Positions 39,404 to 48,186 of a stretch of 64,000 bases of DNA are shown here, one piece after another. The notes under the pieces were generated by a model that did no database searches, was not told where the DNA came from, and was given only the letters and a program-made list of their open reading frames with translations. Both the position numbers and the translations under genes were made by a program. The stretch spans positions 20,722 through 84,721 of the forward strand of contig JAPOTY010000013.1 of the NCBI GenBank assembly GCA_026708965.1, read 5' to 3'. How positions within the stretch are numbered: position 1 is the first letter of the stretch; each line of letters starts with the position of its first letter. This DNA comes from Gammaproteobacteria bacterium. Its GTDB lineage: Bacteria > Pseudomonadota > Gammaproteobacteria > Steroidobacterales > Foliamicaceae.

Positions 39404-41385
39404 GGCACGAAGCAATACTGCTGGCCCCGCTTTGCGCGGCGCTGCTGGTGGCGCTGGGTTGCCGGGTGCTGCCGCGGGCGCTGATGCATGGCCTGCCCAT
39501 CGCCGCCGTGGCGGCTTCGGCGCTCCTTTCGACCTGGGCGCTGGCGGACCAGATCGGCGGCGCTCCCGTGGCCGTCAAGCTGTTCGACTGGCTCAGCATC
39601 GGCGGCCTGGATTTGAGTTTCGGGCTGCTGATCGACCGGCTTTCCGCTCTGATGATGTGCGTGGTCACCTGGGTGTCGCTGGCCGTGCATGTCTATACGG
39701 TGCGCTACATGCGCGATGATCCGGGCTACGCGCGGTTCTTCGCCCTGATCTCGTTCTTCACCGCCGCCATGCTGCTTTTGGTGATGGCCGACAATTTCAT
39801 GCAGCTATTCGTGGGCTGGGAGGCGGTGGGTCTGGCTTCCTACCTGCTGATCGGCTTCTGGTTCAAGCGCCCGTCGGCGAATTTCGCCAGCCTCAAGGCC
39901 TTCCTGGTCAACCGGATCGGCGATTTGGGCCTTCTGCTGGGCATCGGGCTGATCGCCGGCGCGGCCGGCACGCTGGACTACGCCGAGGTGTTCGCCGGGG
40001 CCGGGCCTTTGGCCGCTAGGGAGATCACGGTATGGCCGGGGATCAGCTGGCCGGCGCTGGACCTGGGCTGCGCGCTGCTGTTCGTGGGCGCCATGGGGAA
40101 GTCGGCGCAAATGCCGCTGCATATTTGGCTGCCGGATTCCATGGAGGGCCCCACGCCGATCTCGGCGCTGATCCATGCGGCCACCATGGTCACTGCGGGC
40201 GTGTTCATGGTGGCGCGCATGTCGCCGTTGTTCGAGCACAGCCAGCTTGCGCTTTCGATGGTGCTGGCCGTGGGCGCCACCACCGCGCTGGCCACCGGGC
40301 TGGTGGCCATGGTTCAGCAGGATATCAAGCGCATCGTGGCCTGGTCCACGCTGTCGCAGCTGGGCTACATGATGGCCGGCCTCGGCGTGTCGGCGTATTC
40401 GGTCGCCATCTACCACCTGTTCACCCACGCATTCTTCAAGGCGCTGCTGTTCCTGGCGGCCGGCGCGGTCATCGTGGCGCTGCATCATCAGCAGGATATC
40501 CGGCGAATGGGCGGTTTGCGCCGGCGGATGCCGATCACCTATGCCACGGCCCTGATCGGAGGGCTGGCGCTGGTCGGCATTCCCGGCACTGCGGGTTTCT
40601 TTTCCAAAGACGCATTGATCACCGCCGTGAGCCGGGCCGACGGACCGCTGGGCGCTTATGCGGGCTGGTGCCTGCTGCTGGGCGTGGCGGCGACCGCCTT
40701 TTACACCGCCCGGCTGCTGCTGGTCGTGTTTCACGGCGAGCCGCGGGAGGGCATCCTCTCCTCCGCGAGCGCTGCAAGGCCCCGTTCCTCCTCCGGTTCC
40801 GCAGGCCATGCCTCGCTGGAGCCGGTGGGGCCTTGGATGCTGGCTCCGCTGGTGTTTCTCGCCGTTCCTTCGCTGCTGATCGGCTGGTTCACTTTCGCGC
40901 CCGTGGTGCTCGGCGATTATTTCGGCGGCTCTATCGTTAATTTGCCCGGCGGCGGCCCGGGCGGCGGTGATTTAAGCCAAGGCACGCTGGACTTCTTCCT
41001 TCATGGCCTGTATTCGCCGGTGTTCCTGCTGGCCCTGCTGGGTGGCGCGGCGGCATGGGTTTTCTGCCACTGGCGCCCGCAATGGAGCGAACGCGCCGAT
41101 CCCTTTCTGCGCGGGCCCGCCCGGGCGCTCGCTCTGGGCTACGGCTTCGACAGGCTTGTCGAGCGGGCGCTGATTCCCGGAACCCGGGGGGCTGCCCGGA
41201 GCGCTGCGGACCAGGCGGACTCGCGGTTCATTGACGGACTGCTGGTGAACGGATTGGCGCGAGCCGTCCGCTGGGGTTCGGGGATGATGCGCCGCCTGCA
41301 AACCGGCCTTCTTTACCACTACGCATTCGTGATGGTGACGGCGATCTGCTTGCTGATCGCTTGGGTCGTTTTGGTGCTCGACTAG
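39400..41385 (+). CDS. nuoL: NADH-quinone oxidoreductase subunit L
   Basis: NuoL is the distal antiporter-like proton pump with a long lateral helix. The 661 residues show the family core: [20 protein letters not shown] with the key glutamate, [20 protein letters not shown] with the lysine, and [18 protein letters not shown]. Residues about 449-475 ([18 protein letters not shown] and flanks) form a Ser/Arg/Ala-rich insert in a loop; its DNA resembles a segment in the nuoN downstream gap. The ATG at 39400 overlaps the nuoK stop. Confidence 0.96.
   Translation: MRHEAILLAPLCAALLVALGCRVLPRALMHGLPIAAVAASALLSTWALADQIGGAPVAVKLFDWLSIGGLDLSFGLLIDRLSALMMCVVTWVSLAVHVYTVRYMRDDPGYARFFALISFFTAAMLLLVMADNFMQLFVGWEAVGLASYLLIGFWFKRPSANFASLKAFLVNRIGDLGLLLGIGLIAGAAGTLDYAEVFAGAGPLAAREITVWPGISWPALDLGCALLFVGAMGKSAQMPLHIWLPDSMEGPTPISALIHAATMVTAGVFMVARMSPLFEHSQLALSMVLAVGATTALATGLVAMVQQDIKRIVAWSTLSQLGYMMAGLGVSAYSVAIYHLFTHAFFKALLFLAAGAVIVALHHQQDIRRMGGLRRRMPITYATALIGGLALVGIPGTAGFFSKDALITAVSRADGPLGAYAGWCLLLGVAATAFYTARLLLVVFHGEPREGILSSASAARPRSSSGSAGHASLEPVGPWMLAPLVFLAVPSLLIGWFTFAPVVLGDYFGGSIVNLPGGGPGGGDLSQGTLDFFLHGLYSPVFLLALLGGAAAWVFCHWRPQWSERADPFLRGPARALALGYGFDRLVERALIPGTRGAARSAADQADSRFIDGLLVNGLARAVRWGSGMMRRLQTGLLYHYAFVMVTAICLLIAWVVLVLD
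40745..40773 (+). repeat. Short dispersed repeat inside nuoL (copy 1)
   Basis: These 29 bases match 44331-44359 with five differences. Both contain GGCATCCT followed by TCCTCCGCGA, and both can form a small hairpin (GGAGG with CCTCC here). In this copy the repeat is translated as part of a low-complexity NuoL loop. It also resembles the 3' part of the hairpin-repeat loops, which read GGCATCCTGCCTCC. Confidence 0.5.
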
Positions 41386-41394
41386 TGCGGCGCG

Positions 41395-42906
41395 ATGCCT
41401 GATTTCGGCTTTCTGAGCTTCATTATTTGGCTGCCGGTGCTGGTCGGCTTGCTGATTGCCGGGCTGGCCCGAAGCGCCGCCGCGGCACGCTGGGCTTGCC
41501 TGGGCGTTTCTTTGCTCCAGTGGATTCCGGGACTGATGCTGTGGCGCGCCTTCGAGCCGGGCGGCGGCTACCAGTTCGTTGAGCGGCAGCCTTGGATCGG
41601 GCAGTTCAACGTTGAGTACTACCTTGGCGTGGACGGGATAGCGCTGGCCTTGATTTTGCTGACCCTGCTGCTCACGCCCGCCGCCGTGGCGGCCGGCTGG
41701 CGGGCAATCGACCGCCGCACGGGGCTTTATTACGGCGCCCTGCTGATCCAGCAGGGGCTCATGCTGGGCGTTTTCTGCTCGCTGGACAGCCTGCTGTTCT
41801 ATGTGTTCTGGGAATTCATGCTGGCGCCCATGTTTCTGATTATCGGCGTGTGGGGCGGCGAGCGCCGGATTTACGCCACGGTCAAGTTCTTCCTGTTCAC
41901 CTTCCTGGGCTCGGTGTTCATGCTGGTGTCGCTGGTTTACCTGTACCTGGAATCGGGCAGTTACGCCATTCCCGACCTGCACGGCCAGCCGCTTTCGCTG
42001 CCGGAGCAGCAGTGGCTGTTCTTCGGCTTTCTAGCCGCGTTCGCGGTCAAGGTGCCCATGTGGCCGGTGCATACCTGGCTGCCGGATGCCCACGTTGAGG
42101 CGCCCACCGGCGGGTCGGTCATCCTCGCGGCCATCCTGTTGAAGATGGGCGGCTTCGGCCTGTTGCGCTTCGGCCTGCCGGTCACTCCCGATGCCGCCGC
42201 GCAGTTCGCGCCATTGGTTGCGGGGCTTTCGCTGGTGGCGATCGTTTATATCGCCTTGGTGGCCTTGGCCCAGCGCGACCTCAAGAAACTGATTGCGTAT
42301 TCGTCGGTGGCCCACATGGGCTTTGTGACGCTGGGCATGTTTATTCCGCTGGCCGGCGTCGGCGCGGAAGGCGAGGCGCTGCTGGCGCTGGGCATGGGCG
42401 GCGGCATGGTGCAGATGATTTCCCACGGCTTTATCTCGGCGGCGCTGTTCATGTGCGTCGGCATCCTCTACGACCGCGCGCATACCCGGCAAATCGGCGA
42501 TTTTGGAGGAGTGGCCAACACCATGCCGATCTTCGCCGTGCTGCTGGTGCTGTTTGCGCTCGCCAACGCTGGCCTGCCCGGCACCTCCGGATTCATAGGG
42601 GAATTCCTGGTGATTCTCGCGGCCTTCCGGGTCGAGCCGCTGGTGGCCCTGGGCGCGGGCACGATTCTGGTCCTGGGCGCCGCCTACAGCCTGTACATGA
42701 TCAAGCGCGTCGTGTTCGGCGATGTGGCCAACGACAAGGTCGCCGCGCTCAAGGACCTGGATCTGCGGGAGCGGGTGGCGCTGGGGGGCATGGCGCTGTT
42801 CGTGGTGGCGCTGGGCTTTTATCCTGATCCGCTGGTTGAATTAATGGAGCCTTCACTGGACGCGCTGGCGCGGCATGTCGTGGCCGGCAAGGCGGGCGCA
42901 TTATGA
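41395..42906 (+). CDS. nuoM: NADH-quinone oxidoreductase subunit M
   Basis: NuoM is the second antiporter-like proton pump. Its 503 residues form about 14 helices. The conserved glutamate lies in LLFYVFWEFMLAPMFLIIGV, and the lysine and histidine elements in FAVKVPMWPVHTWLPDAHVE. LKKLIAYSSVAHMGFVTLGM matches the family. It starts 9 bases after the nuoL stop, and its stop overlaps nuoN by 4 bases. Confidence 0.97.
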   Translation: MPDFGFLSFIIWLPVLVGLLIAGLARSAAAARWACLGVSLLQWIPGLMLWRAFEPGGGYQFVERQPWIGQFNVEYYLGVDGIALALILLTLLLTPAAVAAGWRAIDRRTGLYYGALLIQQGLMLGVFCSLDSLLFYVFWEFMLAPMFLIIGVWGGERRIYATVKFFLFTFLGSVFMLVSLVYLYLESGSYAIPDLHGQPLSLPEQQWLFFGFLAAFAVKVPMWPVHTWLPDAHVEAPTGGSVILAAILLKMGGFGLLRFGLPVTPDAAAQFAPLVAGLSLVAIVYIALVALAQRDLKKLIAYSSVAHMGFVTLGMFIPLAGVGAEGEALLALGMGGGMVQMISHGFISAALFMCVGILYDRAHTRQIGDFGGVANTMPIFAVLLVLFALANAGLPGTSGFIGEFLVILAAFRVEPLVALGAGTILVLGAAYSLYMIKRVVFGDVANDKVAALKDLDLRERVALGGMALFVVALGFYPDPLVELMEPSLDALARHVVAGKAGAL

Positions 42907-44309
42907 ACGCCTTTGCCTCTTGGGCGCCGATGTACGCCGAGTTGCTGCTTGCGGCGCTCATCCCGGTGGTCCTGCTCGTGGATTTGGCGGCGGGCGGCCG
43001 CCGCCAAACGCTCACGCGCGCCGTCGCCTTGGCCGGCCTCGTTCTCGTGGCTTGGGCCGGATTCGAGGCGTCCAACGGCGAAATGTTCGGCGCATCGTTC
43101 GTGATGGACAACCTGGCACGGCTTCTGAAGCTCGCCGGGACGCTGCTGACCGGCATGGCCTTCGTGTACGCCACTCGCGATCTTAAGGACGCCGGCGCGC
43201 TGCGCGGCGAGTACTACCTCTTGGGACTGTTCGCGCTGCTGGGCGTGTTCGTGACCGCCTCGGCGGGCAGCCTGCTTACGCTTTATCTGGGCCTGGAGCT
43301 GTTGGCGCTGGCGCTCTACACGCTGGTGGCGCTGCAGCGCGACTCGGCCCGGGCGGCAGAAGCGGCAATGAAGTATTTCGTGCTCGGGGCGATCGGCTCC
43401 GGGGCCATGCTGTACGGCATCTCGCTGCTCTACGGCCTTTCCGGCTCGCTTCTGCTCGGCGAAATTGCCGCGCAGGGCGAGGCCGGCGCCGGGTCGTACG
43501 TGGCCGCGGCGCTGGTTCTCGCCGGCGTGGCCTTCAAACTGGGCGCCGTGCCGTTTCATCAGTGGGTCCCGGATGCCTACCAAGGGCCGCCGCTGGGCGT
43601 GGCGGTGGTTTTGGCGACAGTTCCCAAGCTGGCTTACTTCGCGCTGATCGTGCGGCTGATGGTGGATGGGCTTCCTGTCGCCCAGGAGCAATGGAACCTG
43701 CTGCTCATCGTGATGGCCGTGGCATCGCTGGCCATAGGCACCATCGTCGCCCTGTCTCAGACCCAGGCCGCGCGGCTGTTTGCCTGGGCGGCGATCGCGC
43801 ATGTCGGTTTTCTGCTTCTCGGGGTGGCGGCGGGCGGCGTTGGCGGGCTGAGCGCAGCGCTCTTTTACACGCTCGTCTATATCCTCATGGCGGCGGGGGC
43901 CTTTGGCGTGGTCATCGCGCTGGAGCGGCAGAACGCATCGCTGGACAGTCTGCGCGGCCTTTATCGCCGGCATCCGGGCATGGCGCTGACCATGCTGGCG
44001 ATTATGCTGAGCTTGATCGGCATTCCGCCGCTGGCCGGCTTTCTGGCCAAATGGCAGATTCTGATGGTGCTGGTGGAACGGGGCATGATTGCGCTTGCCG
44101 TGGTGGCGGTGGTGTTCGCCGTGGTGGCGGCCTATTACTACCTTCGCATTATCCGTTTGATGTTCATGGAAGCGCCGGAAGAGGAAGGCAGGGTCGCGCC
44201 GGGCTGGGGCGCGAGCCTGCTGCTGGGCGCCAATGGCCTGGCGCTGCTGGTTTTGGGGATCTGGCCCAATGCCCTGCTGGAACTGTGCCGCGCCGCGTTC
44301 GCGGGATAG
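42903..44309 (+). CDS. nuoN: NADH-quinone oxidoreductase subunit N
   Basis: NuoN is the third antiporter-like pump and closes the operon. The 468 residues include LYLGLELLALALYTLVALQR with the membrane glutamate, GVAFKLGAVPFHQWVPDAYQ with the lysine, and ARLFAWAAIAHVGFLLLGVA. The start is within the nuoM stop (ATGA). The following 112-base gap carries a short repeat also found in nuoL. Confidence 0.97.
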   Translation: MNAFASWAPMYAELLLAALIPVVLLVDLAAGGRRQTLTRAVALAGLVLVAWAGFEASNGEMFGASFVMDNLARLLKLAGTLLTGMAFVYATRDLKDAGALRGEYYLLGLFALLGVFVTASAGSLLTLYLGLELLALALYTLVALQRDSARAAEAAMKYFVLGAIGSGAMLYGISLLYGLSGSLLLGEIAAQGEAGAGSYVAAALVLAGVAFKLGAVPFHQWVPDAYQGPPLGVAVVLATVPKLAYFALIVRLMVDGLPVAQEQWNLLLIVMAVASLAIGTIVALSQTQAARLFAWAAIAHVGFLLLGVAAGGVGGLSAALFYTLVYILMAAGAFGVVIALERQNASLDSLRGLYRRHPGMALTMLAIMLSLIGIPPLAGFLAKWQILMVLVERGMIALAVVAVVFAVVAAYYYLRIIRLMFMEAPEEEGRVAPGWGASLLLGANGLALLVLGIWPNALLELCRAAFAG

Positions 44310-44330
44310 GCGCATGGAGAGCGGCAGGGG

Positions 44331-44359
44331 AGGAAGGCATCCTGTCCTCCGCGAAGGCT
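44331..44359 (+). repeat. Short dispersed repeat after nuoN (copy 2)
   Basis: This is the intergenic partner of the segment at 40745-40773 (24 of 29 bases identical by hand count). A small hairpin can form between GAGGA and TCCTC. It lies between nuoN and the SLC13 transporter gene. Confidence 0.5.
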
Positions 44360-44421
44360 CAACGAGGGCGCGCCTTGTTCTTCTCTGACGGGACAGCGCG
44401 CTCGCCTCGCGGCTCCTTGAG

Positions 44422-45786
44422 ATGCTGAAGTCCGTGATGCGCGTGGCGGGCCCGCTGGCGGCGCTGGCGGCGGGCCTTTTGATGCGGGATGCAGGTCCGG
44501 GCGTGGCTTGGACGGTGGCGGCCACCACGCTGTGCGCGCTATGGTGGATCACCGAGGCCGTGCCCATTCCGGTCACCGCGCTGGTCCCGATAGCGCTGCT
44601 GCCGCTGGCGGGCGCCATCCCGCCGGAACAGGCGGCGCGCGCTGTGGGCGATCCGCTCATACTGTTGCTGATGGGCGGCTTCATGCTGTCAACGGCCATG
44701 GAGAAGAGCGGCGTGCATCGGCGCATCGCGCTGGGCATGATCAACCTGTTCGGATCGGGGAACGGGCGGCGGCTGGTATTCGGCTTCATGGCGGCGGCGG
44801 CGCTGCTCAGCATGTGGATTTCCAATACCGCCACCACGCTGATGCTTTTGCCCATCGCCGTGGCCGTTATCCAAGGTTGCGACGACAAGCGTCTGGCGTT
44901 GCCGCTGCTGCTGGGCATGTGCTACGCCGCCAGCATCGGCGGCACCGGCACCCCGGTGGGCACCCCGCCCAACCTGATCTTCATGCGCGTCTATCAGGAC
45001 AGCGCCGGGGCGGAAGTGGGCTTTACCCAGTGGATGCAGTGGGCGCTGCCGATCGTGCTGGTCATGCTGCCGGTGGCAGGCCTATGGCTGACGCGCGGCC
45101 TGAAGCTTCGTTCGCCGGTTTCCCTGCCGGCCACGGGGGGATGGAGCAAAGCGGAGGTTCGCACGCTCGTCGTGTTCGCGATCACCGCGTTGCTGTGGGT
45201 CACGCGCCGCGAGCCGTTCGGCGGCTGGTCGGGCGCGCTGGGGCTGGCTCAGGCGAATGACGGCAGCGTGGCCTTGCTGGCGGTGGTGGCGATGTTTCTG
45301 GCGCCGAATGGTTCCGGCGCCCGCCTGCTCGACTGGAAAACCGCCGTCGGCATCCCCTGGGGCATTCTGCTGCTGTTTGCCGGCGGCATTTGCCTGGCCG
45401 GCGCTTTCTCCAGCACGGGCTTGAGCGCGACTATCGGCGAGGCGCTGGCTTCCTATGCTGGCTGGCCGCCGTGGCTGCTGATCCTGCTTATTTGCTTGGC
45501 GGTCACGTTTCTGACCGAAATCACCAGCAACACCGCCACCACCTCGCTGCTGATGCCCATCTTGGCGGCCGCCGCCATAGCCGCCGGCATCGAACCCCGC
45601 ACCATCATGGTTCCGGCTGCGATCAGCGCCAGCTTCGCCTTCATGCTGCCGGTGGCCACCGGCCCTAACGCCGTGGTCTTCAGCTCCGGCCGCCTCACCG
45701 TCCCGCAAATGGCCCGCGAGGGCTTGGTCCTCAACCTGCTCGGCGCCCTCATCATCTCCACCATCAGCTACTTTCTGCTGAGCTGA
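44422..45786 (+). CDS. SLC13/DASS-family sodium:anion symporter
   Basis: This 454-residue membrane protein belongs to the divalent anion:sodium symporter family, which imports di- and tricarboxylates or sulfate. The two diagnostic substrate and sodium motifs are present as MWISNTATTLMLLPIAVAV and EITSNTATTSLLMPILAAAA, each the S-N-T signature of the paired hairpins. Further conserved pieces are ALWWITEAVPIPVTALVPI and GTGTPVGTPPNLIF. The substrate cannot be read from sequence. It stands alone after the nuo operon. Confidence 0.88.
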   Translation: MLKSVMRVAGPLAALAAGLLMRDAGPGVAWTVAATTLCALWWITEAVPIPVTALVPIALLPLAGAIPPEQAARAVGDPLILLLMGGFMLSTAMEKSGVHRRIALGMINLFGSGNGRRLVFGFMAAAALLSMWISNTATTLMLLPIAVAVIQGCDDKRLALPLLLGMCYAASIGGTGTPVGTPPNLIFMRVYQDSAGAEVGFTQWMQWALPIVLVMLPVAGLWLTRGLKLRSPVSLPATGGWSKAEVRTLVVFAITALLWVTRREPFGGWSGALGLAQANDGSVALLAVVAMFLAPNGSGARLLDWKTAVGIPWGILLLFAGGICLAGAFSSTGLSATIGEALASYAGWPPWLLILLICLAVTFLTEITSNTATTSLLMPILAAAAIAAGIEPRTIMVPAAISASFAFMLPVATGPNAVVFSSGRLTVPQMAREGLVLNLLGALIISTISYFLLS

Positions 45787-45851
45787 CAGAGAACTTCCAT
45801 AGTCACATGTTAGAATCGTTGGCAGTTGCCTAAATTCAAGGACAGAGCTAA

Positions 45852-45914
45852 ATGAGGCACATCATCTTCCGGGTGCAGTGGAAGCGAATGAAGCGCCGGG
45901 AGCTTCTCGCATAG
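45852..45914 (+). CDS. Possible 20-residue leader peptide before the R-M fusion
   Basis: An ATG at 45852 opens a 20-codon basic frame (MRHIIFRVQWKRMKRRELLA) whose TAG stop abuts the ATG of the methyltransferase-endonuclease gene with no gap. A -10-like TAGAAT lies at 45811-45816 without a clear -35. The peptide is unlike known controller proteins. It may act as a translational leader, or it may be chance. Confidence 0.3.
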   Translation: MRHIIFRVQWKRMKRRELLA

Positions 45915-47927
45915 ATGGCTCTTAGCCATCAGGAATGGCACGACTGGCTGCACCAGCAATTGCCGCCGCCCGATCTGCCTGAAAACGCGCCTGAAATCAT
46001 CGACCTTTTTTCCGGATGCGGCGGATTGTCCCTGCCTTTCGAGGTCTGCGGCTACCGGTCGATCGGCTACGAGGTGAAAGCCCCGGCGGTCGAAACGTAC
46101 TCACGGAATCTCGACGGCGAATGCCATAAGGTTTTTTTGTCCATCGGGTTGCCGGAAGAGCGCAGCGGCGTGGATGTCATTATCGGCGGGCCGCCTTGCC
46201 AGCCGTTCAGCCAATTCGGGTATCAGCGCGGGCGGGAAGACAATCGGGACGGCCTGCCGGTATTCATTGACGCAATAAGGCGGTTTCGCCCAAAGATCGC
46301 GATTATGGAAAATGTCCGCGGCTTGCTCTACCGCAACAAGGGGTATCTTCGATCCGCCGCCAAAGATATGGAGCGCCTCGGCTATACCGTGTATGCGGAA
46401 TTGCTCAAGGCGGTCGAATACGGCGTTCCGCAAAAGCGGGAACGGGTTTTTGTCGTTGCCTCTCAGGTTGGATGGGAATGGCCGGAAAGATCGGTGGATG
46501 CCCCGGTAACGGCGGGTGCCGCATTGGGTCCGCTGGTCGGAAGAGAAGACGCGGACAGCAGGTACCTTACGCCAAAAATGGATAAATACATCGCTAAATA
46601 CGAGGCGAAAAGCCATTGCGTCACGCCTAGGGACTTGCACCTTGACCGCCCTGCCCGGACAGTGACTTGCCGCAACTTAGGCGGGGCGACCGCCGATATG
46701 CACCGGCTGAAAATGCCGAGCGGCCAGCGGCGGATGCTGACGGTCAGAGAAGGCGCAAGGTTACAATCTTTTCCCGATTGGTTCGATTTCGCCGGCACCG
46801 AATACGAGCGGCACGAACAGATCGGCAACGCCGTTCCCCCGCTTATGGGATTGGCAGTCGCCCGGCAGGTCCTCAAGGCGCTTGAAAAGCCAGCCTATCG
46901 AGCAACAGGAAAAAAGATGAATAGCAAGCTGCTGGAAGCCGACCGGATAGCCGAGAAAGTTGAACAGGCGCTGAACATTATCCGTCTTGCGGGAGTGCCT
47001 GTTCGAGGCATGACGAAACGAAGAAAACAGCGAGTCGCAAAAGCGCTGCTGGCGGTTGCCGGAGTTCTGCCGGATACGAAATGGTCTGATGCCACAAGCC
47101 ATTTCAACGAAACGGCGAAACCGCTTACCACGCGAGAAGTAATCCGGGCATGGAACGATCATTATGGCGAGAATATCGCCGATTCATCCTATGACGATGT
47201 GCGCCGCAAAGACCTGCTGATCTTGGTTGAGGCAGGACTGGTCGCTCGGAGCGCAGCAAATCCGGCTGCGGACGTTAACGACGGCACAAGAGGCTATTCG
47301 ATACCGCTGGAAGCGCTGGAGTTGCTGCGCAGCTATGACACGGCGGAATGGGAAGACAGCTTGCTGCGTTTTCGTGCCAAGGCGGGCTTGCTCAAGGACC
47401 GGTTGAGCAAGGCACGTGAATTCAAGATGGTCCCGGTTACGCTGCCGGACGGCAGCCGCTACAAGCTATCCCCCGGTCCGCACAACGAGATTCAAAGGTC
47501 GGTGATCGAGGATTTCCTGCCTCGGTTCTCGCAGGGCGCAGAAGTGCTTTATATCGGCGATGCCGCAAAGAAGATTCTGCATATGAACGCCGACAGGATG
47601 CAGGAGCTCGGCATCCAGGAAATGGATCGGGGAACGCTGCCCGACATTGTGGCTTACGAAGCAGGCCGGAACTGGCTTTTTCTGATCGAAGCCGTTCATT
47701 CATCGAATCCGATCAATAAAATGCGCCATATGGCCCTGCGCCGATTGACCAAAGGTGCCGCTGCGCCTTGCCTGTTTGTGAGCGCCTTCGCCAATCCCGA
47801 TGCTTTTGGGCGATTCTCGAAAGAGATAGGATGGGAAACCGAGGCATGGATTGCCAGCGATCCAGAGCATATGATCCACTTCGATGGCGGCAGGTTCCTT
47901 GCGCCCCACAACAACAGCAAATCGTAA
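45915..47927 (+). CDS. Fused m5C DNA methyltransferase and BsuBI/PstI-type restriction endonuclease
   Basis: This 670-residue chain joins two enzymes. Residues 1-325 are a C5-cytosine methyltransferase: motif I DLFSGCGGLSLPFE, catalytic GGPPCQPFSQFG (Cys 95), ENVRG, QKRERVFVVA, and the final LQSFPDWF and GNAVPPLMGLAVARQV. Residues about 335-470 look like the helical N-terminal domain of BsuBI/PstI endonucleases, and about 485-660 match their catalytic domain, with PDIVAYEAGRNWLFLIEAV (Pro-Asp 576-577, Glu 592) and later GWETEAWIASDPEHMIHFDG. Single-chain fusion of an m5C methylase with this nuclease family is unusual, since PstI and BsuBI pair with separate adenine methylases. Confidence 0.88.
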   Translation: MALSHQEWHDWLHQQLPPPDLPENAPEIIDLFSGCGGLSLPFEVCGYRSIGYEVKAPAVETYSRNLDGECHKVFLSIGLPEERSGVDVIIGGPPCQPFSQFGYQRGREDNRDGLPVFIDAIRRFRPKIAIMENVRGLLYRNKGYLRSAAKDMERLGYTVYAELLKAVEYGVPQKRERVFVVASQVGWEWPERSVDAPVTAGAALGPLVGREDADSRYLTPKMDKYIAKYEAKSHCVTPRDLHLDRPARTVTCRNLGGATADMHRLKMPSGQRRMLTVREGARLQSFPDWFDFAGTEYERHEQIGNAVPPLMGLAVARQVLKALEKPAYRATGKKMNSKLLEADRIAEKVEQALNIIRLAGVPVRGMTKRRKQRVAKALLAVAGVLPDTKWSDATSHFNETAKPLTTREVIRAWNDHYGENIADSSYDDVRRKDLLILVEAGLVARSAANPAADVNDGTRGYSIPLEALELLRSYDTAEWEDSLLRFRAKAGLLKDRLSKAREFKMVPVTLPDGSRYKLSPGPHNEIQRSVIEDFLPRFSQGAEVLYIGDAAKKILHMNADRMQELGIQEMDRGTLPDIVAYEAGRNWLFLIEAVHSSNPINKMRHMALRRLTKGAAAPCLFVSAFANPDAFGRFSKEIGWETEAWIASDPEHMIHFDGGRFLAPHNNSKS

Positions 47928-48186
47928 TCATCGGCACTTTTCTTCATAATTCCCAAAAATATTTATGAGATGGCCTCTAGCAAGTATGCGCCGTCTTCAA
48001 GAAGTAATGCCCAAGCTCCGCCGGATGCTATTCTGATCTACGACTAACGAGGGGAATCACCGTCCGGCAGTTGTTGGACTTTGGTATGGATGCAGGGATC
48101 GAACAAGTTGAGGATTTTGACGTAAGTACGACGAAGCTGGTTGATGCCCGAATCCTTCATAACGGGATAGAACCGTAGAGAGGCTG

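Noticed and set aside
47970..48047. 25-codon frame between the R-M fusion and the GmrSD-like gene
   Set aside because: There is no ribosome-binding site or recognisable content. It may be chance or a gene fragment, and the evidence is too thin.
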